Origin: Betaproteobacteria bacterium
Lineage (GTDB): Bacteria > Pseudomonadota > Gammaproteobacteria > Burkholderiales > Thiobacillaceae
Reading direction: 5' to 3'
Length of the DNA: 8,102 nucleotides
Assembly: GCA_016873905.1 (NCBI GenBank)
Contig: VGVU01000056.1
Span: forward strand, 1-8,102
A model generated the notes under the pieces. It saw only the letters and a program-made list of their open reading frames with translations. It was not told where the DNA came from and did not search any database. This document shows positions 1-5,367 of this stretch, piece by piece (the stretch's first letter is position 1; each line of letters starts with the position of its first letter). The translations under genes were made by a program, and so were the position numbers.

Positions 1-1398
1 CACGACTTCGACACGGGCACGCGCCTCGATATTCAGGATGTCGGTACGCTTTTCGTTGAGGAGGAAGGTGCAGGCATCAACCGGGGCCTGGACATGCAGG
101 GCGCCGGTGTTTTCCTTGATGGCTTCTTCCTGGAGGATACGCAGCAGGTGCAGGGCAAAGGACTCGGTACTGCGCACATGGCCGGTTCCCATACAACGCG
201 GACAGGTAATGTGGCTCGTCTCGCCGAGCGAGGGCTGCAGGCGCTGACGGGAGAGTTCGAGCAGGCCAAAGCGGGAGATCTTGCCGACCTGGATGCGGGC
301 GCGATCGGCGTGCAGGGCATCGCGCAGGCGATCCTCCACAGCGCGCTGGTTCTTGGCGCTTTCCATGTCGATGAAATCGATCACCACCAGGCCACCCAGA
401 TCGCGCAGACGCAATTGGCGGGCGGCCTCATCAGCGGCCTCCAGGTTGGTGTTGAGGGCGGTCTGCTCGATGTCGGCACCCTTGGTGGCCTGGGCCGAGT
501 TGACATCAATGGCGACCAGGGCCTCGGTGTGGTCGATGACCAGCGCGCCACCCGAGGGCAGCGGGACATGGCGGGAATAGGCGGTCTCGATCTGGTGCTC
601 GATCTGGAAGCGCGAGAAGAGCGGCACGCTGTCGCTGTACAGCTTGACCTTGCTGACCAGGTTCGGCATGACATGGGCCATGAACTGGCGCACCTGCTCA
701 TGGATGGCCGGCATGTCGATCAGCAGTTCGCCGATGTCCGCCGTGAAGTAGTCACGGATGGCACGAATGACCAGGCTGGATTCCTGATAGATCAGGAAGG
801 CGCCCTTTTGGCCTTGTGCCGCCCCGTCAATGGCGGACCACAATTGCAGCAGATAGTTCAGGTCCCAGCGCAGTTCTTCCAGGCTGCGGCCAATACCGGC
901 GGTGCGCGCGATCAGGCTGGCGCCAGAGGGTACTTCGAGTTGGGCGAGCAGGTCGCGCAGTTCGTTGCGATCTTCACCCTCGATACGGCGTGAGACACCG
1001 CCGCCGCGAGGATTGTTGGGCATCAGGACCAGGTAGCGTCCGGCCAGGCTGATGTAGTTGGTCAGGGCGGCGCCCTTGTTGCCACGCTCGTCCTTCTCGA
1101 CTTGGACGAGAAGTTCGAGGCCTTCCTTGATCTGATCCTTGACCGGGCCATTGGCGTTGCCGGGCAGGGCGCTGCGGGCGATCTCCTTGAACGGGAGGAA
1201 GCCATGGCGCTCGGCGCCATAGTCGACAAAACAGGCCTCGAGGCTTGGCTCAACGCGGGTGACAACGGCCTTGTAGATATTGCCTTTGCGTTGTTCCTTG
1301 GCGGCGGATTCAATGTCGAGATCAACCAGTTTCTGGCCATCGACAATGGCGACGCGGAGCTCTTCCGCCTGCGTCGCGTTAAACAACATTCTTTTCAT
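1..1398 (-). CDS. rne: Ribonuclease E, N-terminal catalytic part (3' end outside window)
   Basis: Essential endoribonuclease that starts mRNA decay and processes rRNA and tRNA precursors; in relatives it is membrane-associated and scaffolds the degradosome. The 466 visible codons begin MKRMLFNATQAEELRV, the family's typical start. An S1 RNA-binding domain spans about residues 36-120, with F57 and F67 of the RNA-binding surface present. R165/T166 (IARTAG) match the 5'-monophosphate sensor. D298, N300 and D341, in AIDVNS and VIDFIDM, match the Mg-binding catalytic residues of E. coli D303, N305 and D346. The Zn-link CPRCMGTG supplies C399 and C402. The first residues and length so far fit RNase E rather than RNase G. 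The C-terminal scaffold lies off the left edge, so its composition cannot be judged. The start at 1398 follows AAGGGG. It is divergent from rluC, as in E. coli, with a long leader that may serve autoregulation. Confidence 0.97.
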   Translation of the reverse strand, partial: MKRMLFNATQAEELRVAIVDGQKLVDLDIESAAKEQRKGNIYKAVVTRVEPSLEACFVDYGAERHGFLPFKEIARSALPGNANGPVKDQIKEGLELLVQVEKDERGNKGAALTNYISLAGRYLVLMPNNPRGGGVSRRIEGEDRNELRDLLAQLEVPSGASLIARTAGIGRSLEELRWDLNYLLQLWSAIDGAAQGQKGAFLIYQESSLVIRAIRDYFTADIGELLIDMPAIHEQVRQFMAHVMPNLVSKVKLYSDSVPLFSRFQIEHQIETAYSRHVPLPSGGALVIDHTEALVAIDVNSAQATKGADIEQTALNTNLEAADEAARQLRLRDLGGLVVIDFIDMESAKNQRAVEDRLRDALHADRARIQVGKISRFGLLELSRQRLQPSLGETSHITCPRCMGTGHVRSTESFALHLLRILQEEAIKENTGALHVQAPVDACTFLLNEKRTDILNIEARARVEVV

Positions 1399-1403
1399 TA
1401 TGA

Positions 1404-1428
1404 CCCCTTGCGTCTTCGACGCCCGGGG
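1404..1428 (-). promoter_or_regulatory. Potential hairpin covering the rne Shine-Dalgarno sequence
   Basis: Read in the rne mRNA direction, CCCC (1428-1425) can pair with the GGGG of the ribosome-binding site (1407-1404). Inside lie a GG/AA internal loop and then a perfect 5-bp stem GCGUC/GACGC with a GAA loop. The SD ends only a few bases before the ATG at 1398, so folding would hide it. A competing pairing exists: GGG (1435-1433), four U, then CCC (1428-1426), which would free the SD. The pairing is read directly from the sequence; a regulatory role is inferred. Confidence 0.5.
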
Positions 1429-1440
1429 AAAACCCTGTGT

Positions 1441-1474
1441 CGCCGGCACTCGTCCCAGGGACGGTGCCCGCGGC
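1441..1474 (-). promoter_or_regulatory. Strong GC-rich hairpin in the rne leader
   Basis: In the rne mRNA direction the segment forms GCC/GGC, GGCAC/GUGCC and CGUCC/GGACG stems, interrupted by a 3-base bulge (GCG) and a single A bulge, and closed by a CUG triloop: 13 pairs, mostly G-C. It lies about 43-76 nt before the rne start codon. No U-run follows directly, so it is not a classical terminator. Position and strength resemble the leader stem-loops RNase E uses in E. coli to control its own mRNA, but homology to those hairpins is not shown. Confidence 0.5.
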
Positions 1475-1592
1475 TGGCATGGAATCAGTCGGTTACTTGG
1501 AAAGCGCGGTGCTCTCGGTTCTCGGTCATGGTCATGTTGAAGGGGTTATCCTTATTGTGGAATCGGGAAAAGGCTGGGCTCCGCGAACTCGT

Positions 1593-1624
1593 CGCATTTG
1601 CGAAATCACGAAAACGCAAATGTG
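1593..1624. repeat. 10-bp inverted repeat in the rne-rluC spacer
   Basis: Arms CGCATTTGCG (1593-1602) and CGCAAATGTG (1615-1624) pair over ten positions with one G-U (plus-strand RNA), separated by a 12-base A-rich loop. As minus-strand RNA the loop is U-rich (UUUUCGUGAUUU) with one A-C mismatch in the stem. It could be an operator dyad or an RNA hairpin in the rne leader; the sequence does not decide. Confidence 0.4.
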
Positions 1625-1755
1625 CAAAGGGGTCCACGGGCTGTCTTCTCAACCGGTTTCACAGTATCCGGGTGCAGAACACGCTGCTAATACGCTAACA
1701 TCGCTACTTTTAGCCCGTCTGCATCACCCTGATGGGGCGGAAGACGAAGGCTTGG

Positions 1756-1778
1756 GCCGGTGAGCGGAATTAACCGGC
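1756..1778. repeat. Short dyad GCCGGT-N11-ACCGGC
   Basis: Perfect 6-bp arms at 1756-1761 and 1773-1778 flank an 11-base AT-richer centre. The spacing of the arms suits a dimeric DNA-binding protein, and it lies between the divergent genes. Short GC dyads arise by chance in DNA of this composition, so confidence is low. Confidence 0.2.
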
Positions 1779-1847
1779 GTGCTCGAATGGATGGATTTGG
1801 ATCTGAGTTCAACAAAGATCTCAAGAAATGAACCCAACCCCAAAGCG

Positions 1848-1874
1848 ACTATCACTATCCGTCGCCACTTTCAA
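1848..1874 (-). promoter_or_regulatory. Candidate sigma-70 promoter for rne
   Basis: On the minus strand TTGAAA (1874-1869) matches the -35 consensus in 5 of 6 bases. It is followed after 15 bases by GATAGT (1853-1848), 4 of 6 for the -10. The -10 word lies in a tandem GATAGTGATAGT. Transcription would start near 1841, giving an rne leader of roughly 440 nt that includes all the hairpins listed. The short spacer and imperfect -10 keep this tentative. Confidence 0.3.
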
Positions 1875-1881
1875 GCGCGCC

Positions 1882-1891
1882 TGAGTATATA
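1882..1891 (+). promoter_or_regulatory. AT-rich TATATA box directly before rluC
   Basis: TGAGTATATA ends four bases before the rluC ATG. It resembles a -10 element, but no -35 match is seen 15-18 bases upstream. Transcription from it would start at or just after the ATG, giving a leaderless message. On the other strand the same bases read TATACT, a good -10 toward rne with only a poor -35 (TTGCGT) at 17 bases. Confidence 0.2.
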
Positions 1892-1895
1892 GGCA

Positions 1896-2858
1896 ATGAA
1901 CGCAGAACGCAAAGAAACAGTCACATTCGTCTCGATTGGTGTCGAGGCCGATGGCCAACGCCTGGACAATTACCTGTTCCGCACCCTGAAAGGGGTACCC
2001 AAGAGCCGGGTTTACCGCATGATTCGCGACGGCGAGGTGCGGGTCAACAAGGGGCGCAAGGGGCCGGACTATCGTCTCTTGGCCGGGGATCAGATTCGCA
2101 TCCCGCCCGTGCGTCTGGCCGAAGTGCCCGCTAAGGTGGCGGTGGCGGTTGGGAGCACCCTGTTGCCGCATATCGTGTATCGGGACGAGGCCCTGCTGGT
2201 GCTCAATAAACCCGCCGGCTGGGCGGTCCATGGGGGGAGCGGGATCAGTCTGGGTATTATCGAACAGCTGCGTCAGGAGCTGCCCGAGTTGCGCTATCTG
2301 GAGCTGGCCCACCGTCTGGATCGCGAAACCTCGGGCCTGCTGATGCTGGCCTCGCGTCGCAGTGCCCTGGTTGAACTGCATCGGATGCTGCGTGTTGGCG
2401 AGGCGCGCAAGACCTATCTGGCACTGGCAACGGGACGCTGGCGGGATGCGCTGCGCCATGTTCGCTTTCCGCTGCACAAGTTTCTCACCGCCGAGGGCGA
2501 GCGGCGGGTGGAGGTGGTGCCCGAGAAGCATCCCGAGGCGATGCAGGCGCATACCCTCTTCCGCCTGCGCCAGCGCTACACGGGATTTTCCCTGCTCGAA
2601 GCAGAACTCATGACCGGTCGCACCCACCAGATTCGCGTGCATCTGGCAGCCTGCGGGCATGCCATCGCCGGCGATACAAAATATGGCGATGCGGCCCTCA
2701 ATACCGCCTTGAAAGGTCGAGGTCTGCGCCGCATGTTCTTGCACGCCGCGCGGCTGGAACTAAAACACCCCTTAACGCATCAGCCGCTCTCCTTTACGGC
2801 GCCGCTGCCTGATGAATTGGACACCTTTTTGCAATCCCTGGATCCGGAGACCCCGTGA
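1896..2858 (+). CDS. rluC: 23S rRNA pseudouridine synthase RluC
   Basis: Isomerises uridines of 23S rRNA to pseudouridine; E. coli RluC modifies U955, U2504 and U2580 in the large subunit. The 320-residue protein has an N-terminal S4 RNA-binding domain (about residues 18-75, with LKGVPKSRVYR and GEVRVNKGR) and an RluA-type catalytic domain. The motif HRLDRETSG at 139-147 carries the catalytic aspartate D142, and GRTHQIRVH is the conserved late motif. LNKPAGWAVHGGSG also matches RluC closely. Length equals the E. coli protein. The start at 1896 aligns with family N-termini, but only a weak AGG two bases before it could act as ribosome-binding site. Divergent from rne, as in E. coli and Pseudomonas. 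First gene of a packed unit; its stop overlaps the next start. RluD is unlikely because the N-terminal domain and flanks match RluC. Confidence 0.95.
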   Translation: MNAERKETVTFVSIGVEADGQRLDNYLFRTLKGVPKSRVYRMIRDGEVRVNKGRKGPDYRLLAGDQIRIPPVRLAEVPAKVAVAVGSTLLPHIVYRDEALLVLNKPAGWAVHGGSGISLGIIEQLRQELPELRYLELAHRLDRETSGLLMLASRRSALVELHRMLRVGEARKTYLALATGRWRDALRHVRFPLHKFLTAEGERRVEVVPEKHPEAMQAHTLFRLRQRYTGFSLLEAELMTGRTHQIRVHLAACGHAIAGDTKYGDAALNTALKGRGLRRMFLHAARLELKHPLTHQPLSFTAPLPDELDTFLQSLDPETP

Positions 2859-3505
2859 AATATGAACTGTTAATTTTTGACTGGGATGGCACGCTGATGG
2901 ATTCGGCCGGCCATATCGTGGCCAGTTTGCAGGGTGCGGCACGCGACATGGACCTGCCTGTTCCGCCGCCGGAAAAGGCGCGTTATGTCATCGGCCTGGG
3001 TCTGGGACAGGCACTTGAATACCTTTTTCCCATGTTGCCGGAGTCGGATCATCCGCGTTTGGCCGATTGCTATCGCAATCATTATCTCGGTCAGGATCAC
3101 ACCATTCCGTTGTTCGAGGGGGCGGATTCGATGTTGCGCGGGCTTCACGCCCGGGGCCATGTCCTGGCGGTGGCGACCGGCAAGAGTCGTCGCGGGCTGG
3201 ACCAGGCAATGCAACATACGGCGCTGGAGCCGATTTTTACCGCGACACGCACGGCCGATCAGACCTTTTCCAAGCCGCATCCGGCGATGATCGAGGAGAT
3301 TATCGCGGAGGTGGGTGGGCGCCCCGAGACGACGCTGATGATCGGCGATACCAGTCACGACCTGCAGATGGCGGTCAATGCGGGCGTGGCCGGACTCGGG
3401 GTCAGCTATGGGGCACACACCGTGGATTTGTTGCAGGGCTGTAACCCGCTGGCGATCGTCGATACGATGGCTGCCTTGGAAAACTGGCTGGACGAGAACG
3501 GATAA
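2855..3505 (+). CDS. HAD-superfamily phosphatase (phosphoglycolate phosphatase-like, subfamily IA)
   Basis: A 216-residue HAD hydrolase. Motif I DWDGT holds nucleophile D9 and general acid/base D11. T108 in AVATGKS is motif II, K140 in SKPHP motif III, and GDTSHD (D165, D169) motif IV, so the set for Mg-dependent phosphate-ester hydrolysis is complete. Residues about 16-85 form the small helical C1 cap that selects the substrate. It resembles Gph/PGP enzymes, but the true substrate cannot be read from sequence. The start is GTG at 2855, overlapping the rluC stop by four bases (GTGA) with GGAGA about five bases upstream, which suggests translational coupling. A HAD protein at this place, between rluC and an S49 peptidase, is known from Pseudomonas. 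Soluble and cytoplasmic by appearance. Confidence 0.92.
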   Translation: MKYELLIFDWDGTLMDSAGHIVASLQGAARDMDLPVPPPEKARYVIGLGLGQALEYLFPMLPESDHPRLADCYRNHYLGQDHTIPLFEGADSMLRGLHARGHVLAVATGKSRRGLDQAMQHTALEPIFTATRTADQTFSKPHPAMIEEIIAEVGGRPETTLMIGDTSHDLQMAVNAGVAGLGVSYGAHTVDLLQGCNPLAIVDTMAALENWLDENG

Positions 3506-3508
3506 GGC

Positions 3509-4420
3509 ATGGAAAACAAGGCAATGGAACGGCTGGTCGAGGCCTATCTGGCTGAGCTGCGACGCCAGCGGCGCGGTCGCTTCTGGTGGCGTATGACCTT
3601 CGTGGTTGTGCTGCTGGTCGTGGCTCTGGGGTGGTGGGGCGATGATCATTCGGCCGGAGGGCATGGCACACATACGGCCCTGATCGACATTCAGGGCGAG
3701 ATTGGGGGCAAGAACGGGGCTCTGGCGGATGACATTATCCTGGCCTTGGGCGAGGCCTTTGCGGGACCCAAGGTTAAAGGCATTGTGCTGCGCATCAACA
3801 GTCCCGGCGGCAGTCCGGTCGCAGCGGGTCAGGTCTATGACGAGATTCGGCGCTTGCGTTCGCTGAATCCCAATATCCCTGTTTATACGGTGGTGGACGA
3901 TGTCTGCGCCTCCGGGGGATATTACATTGCCGCGGCGACCGATCGCATCTATGTGGACAAGGCGTCTCTGGTGGGCTCGATCGGGGTCCTGATGGACGGC
4001 TTCGGTTTTACCGATGCCATGAAGAAGCTGGGGGTTGAGCGTCGCCTGCTGACAGCGGGGGAGAACAAGGCCTTCCTCGATCCCTTCTTGCCACGCAAGG
4101 CGGCCGAAGAGGAGCATGCACGCCAGTTGATTGGCGAGGTGCATGCGCAATTCATCCAGGCGGTGCGTCAGGGGCGGGGTAAACGCCTCAAGGAACAGCC
4201 GGGGATCTTTTCCGGGTTGGTTTGGCACGGAGCCCGCAGCGTTGAGATGGGTCTGGCCGATGGGCTGGGAAGCCTCGATTTTGTGGCGCGTGAGGTGATC
4301 AAGGCCGAGGCGATCGTCGATTACACGCCCCAGGAGAGCCTGACCGATCGTCTGACGCGCCAGTTGGGCGTAGCGATTGGGACCTCCCTGAACCCCGTGC
4401 TGACGCCGCGTTTGCGCTGA
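3509..4420 (+). CDS. sppA: S49 family serine peptidase, short SppA-type signal peptide peptidase
   Basis: Membrane-anchored protease expected to degrade released signal peptides or membrane protein fragments. The N-terminus is basic (RRQRRGRFWWR), followed by one transmembrane segment at about residues 28-44, so the catalytic domain should face the periplasm. The Ser/Lys dyad is S135 (CASGGYY) and K187 (GENKAFLDPF); the 52-residue spacing equals that of B. subtilis SppA (S147/K199). LRINSPGG and LVGSIGVL are further S49 motifs. At 303 residues it is the single-domain short form, half the size of E. coli SppA. It starts three bases after the HAD gene; ATG 3524 (M6) is an alternative, as neither start has a strong ribosome-binding site. 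The gene name is by family; SohB-like function is possible. Confidence 0.9.
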   Translation: MENKAMERLVEAYLAELRRQRRGRFWWRMTFVVVLLVVALGWWGDDHSAGGHGTHTALIDIQGEIGGKNGALADDIILALGEAFAGPKVKGIVLRINSPGGSPVAAGQVYDEIRRLRSLNPNIPVYTVVDDVCASGGYYIAAATDRIYVDKASLVGSIGVLMDGFGFTDAMKKLGVERRLLTAGENKAFLDPFLPRKAAEEEHARQLIGEVHAQFIQAVRQGRGKRLKEQPGIFSGLVWHGARSVEMGLADGLGSLDFVAREVIKAEAIVDYTPQESLTDRLTRQLGVAIGTSLNPVLTPRLR

Positions 4421-4662
4421 TGGAACCTTACCAACCCGTAAGTTGCGATCTGCATTCGCGGCTGGAACTGGCCATCTTGCGCCGCCGCACCCTGCATTTG
4501 GAATGGAAAACGGGGCCCGGTCTGGAACGCCGGCAGGCAGGCACGGGTATTGGGGTCGACATCTATACGCGCGACGGGGCGGAGTGGCTGGAGGTGGATC
4601 TGGTCACCGGCGAGCGTTTGCGTCTGCGGCTGGATCAGATGGTTGTGATCGACGGGGTTTAG
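4420..4662 (+). CDS. rof: Rof-like Rho-binding antiterminator
   Basis: An 80-residue protein resembling E. coli Rof (YaeO), which binds the Rho hexamer and blocks its primary RNA-binding sites, reducing Rho-dependent termination. The N-terminal YQPVSCDLHSRLELA (residues 4-18) closely matches Rof's YQPINCDDYDNLELA. Then come the expected short beta strands: LHLEWKTG, a middle strand near GIGVDIYTR, EWLEVDLVTGE and RLRLRLDQMVVI. Rof folds as an Sm-like small beta barrel with an N-terminal helix. It joins the peptidase gene through TGATG (one-base overlap) without its own clear ribosome-binding site, so it is probably translated by reinitiation. Its stop codon lies in the loop of the terminator ending this unit. 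In E. coli rof sits elsewhere (near yaeQ), so this position is different. Assignment rests on recalled similarity of the N-terminal motif and size. Confidence 0.83.
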   Translation: MEPYQPVSCDLHSRLELAILRRRTLHLEWKTGPGLERRQAGTGIGVDIYTRDGAEWLEVDLVTGERLRLRLDQMVVIDGV

Positions 4663-4684
4663 ATATCCCATGCCCCGTTTTTTT
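4652..4684 (+). terminator. Intrinsic terminator after rof
   Basis: Perfect 6-bp stem ACGGGG (4652-4657) / CCCCGT (4673-4678) with a 15-base loop, followed by seven T (4678-4684, the first also in the stem) and a further T-rich stretch. It overlaps the last codons and stop of rof and lies just before the grpE heat-shock promoter. It therefore separates the rluC-HAD-sppA-rof unit from the chaperone genes. The loop is long for a canonical terminator, which lowers confidence slightly. Confidence 0.7.
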
Positions 4685-4695
4685 GATTTTGGCCT

Positions 4696-4723
4696 CTTGA
4701 AACGCGGCGCATGCGCCCCATTT
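4696..4723 (+). promoter_or_regulatory. Sigma-32 heat-shock promoter of grpE
   Basis: CTTGAAA (4696-4702), a 13-base spacer and CCCCATTT (4716-4723) match the RpoH consensus CTTGAAA-N11-16-CCCCATnT at every specified base. Transcription would start near 4730, giving a leader of under 20 bases before the grpE ATG at 4748. A perfect 12-bp palindrome (4706-4717) sits in the spacer and enters the -10. Confidence 0.9.
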
Positions 4724-4736
4724 CGTGCGGGTTTAT

Positions 4737-4740
4737 GGAG
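4737..4740 (+). promoter_or_regulatory. grpE ribosome-binding site
   Basis: GGAG seven bases before ATG 4748 fixes the grpE start. The frame is open back to an ATG at 4670, but that start would run through the terminator tail and heat-shock promoter, lacks a binding site and is not on the heat-shock message. Confidence 0.85.
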
Positions 4741-4747
4741 AAAACGC

Positions 4748-5299
4748 ATGTCTGAAAAAGAACCCATTCCCGCTGGCACCTCGGAAGATCCTGCACTGGA
4801 CTCCGCTGCCATGGCCGACCCCAACCTCGAAACCATGCCCAGTTTGGAAGACCTGCTGCGGCAGGCCGAACTGCGTGCGGAAGAACATCACGACGCTTGG
4901 CTGCGAGCCAAGGCCGAGATTGAGAATGTCCGTCGGCGGGGCGCGGAAGAAGCCGACAAGGCACGCAAATACGCGGCCGAAAAATTTGCCAGCGACCTGT
5001 TGGCCGTCAAGGACAGTCTTGAGGCGGCGCTGGCTTCGACCGGATCGACGAGCGTCGAGAGCCTGACCAGTGGCGTTGAGGTGACCCTCAAGCAACTGGC
5101 CGGCGTTTTCGAGCGGCATCAAGTGGTTGAGGTCTCTCCGCAGGGCGAAAAGTTCGATCCGAACCAGCATCAGGCCATCGGCATGATCGCTGCGGAGGGG
5201 GAACCCAACACGGTCGCCAATGTCTTACAAAAAGGTTATCTGCTCAATGGACGGGTATTACGCCCGGCCATGGTGATGGTTATCAAGCCGGCAGAATGA
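4748..5299 (+). CDS. grpE: Nucleotide exchange factor GrpE
   Basis: Dimeric cochaperone that releases ADP from DnaK and so sets the pace of the folding cycle; its long helices can act as a heat sensor. The 183-residue protein has a loose acidic N-terminus (1-32) and a long heptad-rich helix (about 33-95, with LLRQAELRAEEHHDAWLRAKAEIENVRRR). A four-helix region (about 95-125) follows, then the C-terminal beta wing that contacts DnaK, with VVEVSPQGEKFDPNQHQAI (126-144) and VLQKGYLLNGRVLRPAMVMV. Length is close to the E. coli protein (197 residues). It is first in a grpE-dnaK-dnaJ cluster under a sigma-32 promoter with a very short leader. The 68-base gap to dnaK contains a second promoter. Confidence 0.97.
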   Translation: MSEKEPIPAGTSEDPALDSAAMADPNLETMPSLEDLLRQAELRAEEHHDAWLRAKAEIENVRRRGAEEADKARKYAAEKFASDLLAVKDSLEAALASTGSTSVESLTSGVEVTLKQLAGVFERHQVVEVSPQGEKFDPNQHQAIGMIAAEGEPNTVANVLQKGYLLNGRVLRPAMVMVIKPAE

Positions 5300-5305
5300 G
5301 TCGGG

Positions 5306-5334
5306 CTTGAAAACCCTGAACGCACCCCTATATT
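5306..5334 (+). promoter_or_regulatory. Overlapping sigma-32 and sigma-70 promoter of dnaK
   Basis: CTTGAAA (5306-5312), 12 bases, then CCCCTATAT (5325-5333) resembles a heat-shock promoter with a slightly altered -10. The same bases read as TTGAAA (5307-5312), a 16-base spacer and TATATT (5329-5334), which is 5 of 6 at both sigma-70 elements. A start near 5341 would give a leader of about 27 bases. It lies wholly in the grpE-dnaK gap, so dnaK and dnaJ can be expressed without grpE. Confidence 0.7.
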
Positions 5335-5367
5335 CGCAACACTCTAAACAGCATTGAAGGAAAAAAC

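Larger units (their letters stand above)
1399..1895. other. Divergent rne-rluC intergenic region
   Basis: This 497-base spacer has no convincing protein gene on either strand. It separates two divergent start codons and must hold promoters for both directions. The third nearest rne is rich in potential RNA structure (hairpins at 1404-1428 and 1441-1474). The middle holds an inverted repeat at 1593-1624 and the rluC side a dyad at 1756-1778 plus AT-rich promoter-like words. The length fits a long structured rne 5' leader; the E. coli rne leader is known to be about 360 nt and mediates autoregulation. That this leader does the same is inference. Confidence 0.8.

Noticed and set aside
94..993. 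Open frame of 299 codons on the plus strand
   Set aside because: Antisense to RNase E, whose active-site and zinc-link residues are in the opposite strand frame.
1716..1746. Small plus-strand hairpin built from CGTCT/AGACG and CATCA/TGATG arms
   Set aside because: The arms are only five bases each with unequal internal loops and no T-run, too weak to call a terminator or regulator.
1437..1763. Open frames of about 60-200 codons on the plus strand in or entering the rne-rluC spacer
   Set aside because: No ribosome-binding sites or recognisable domains, and they overlap rne or the structured leader; they look like chance frames in GC-rich DNA.
1821..2744. Open frame of 307 codons on the minus strand opposite rluC
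   Set aside because: Shadow of rluC; no motif, and it would cross the divergent promoter region.
2870..4228. Open frame of 452 codons on the minus strand
   Set aside because: It lies opposite the HAD phosphatase and S49 peptidase genes, whose catalytic motifs are complete. The composition (rich in H, Q, R) is typical of antisense translation.
4670..4747. Upstream extension of grpE by 26 codons from an earlier ATG
   Set aside because: It would run through the terminator tail and the sigma-32 promoter and lacks a ribosome-binding site; ATG 4748 has GGAG at proper spacing and matches family N-termini.
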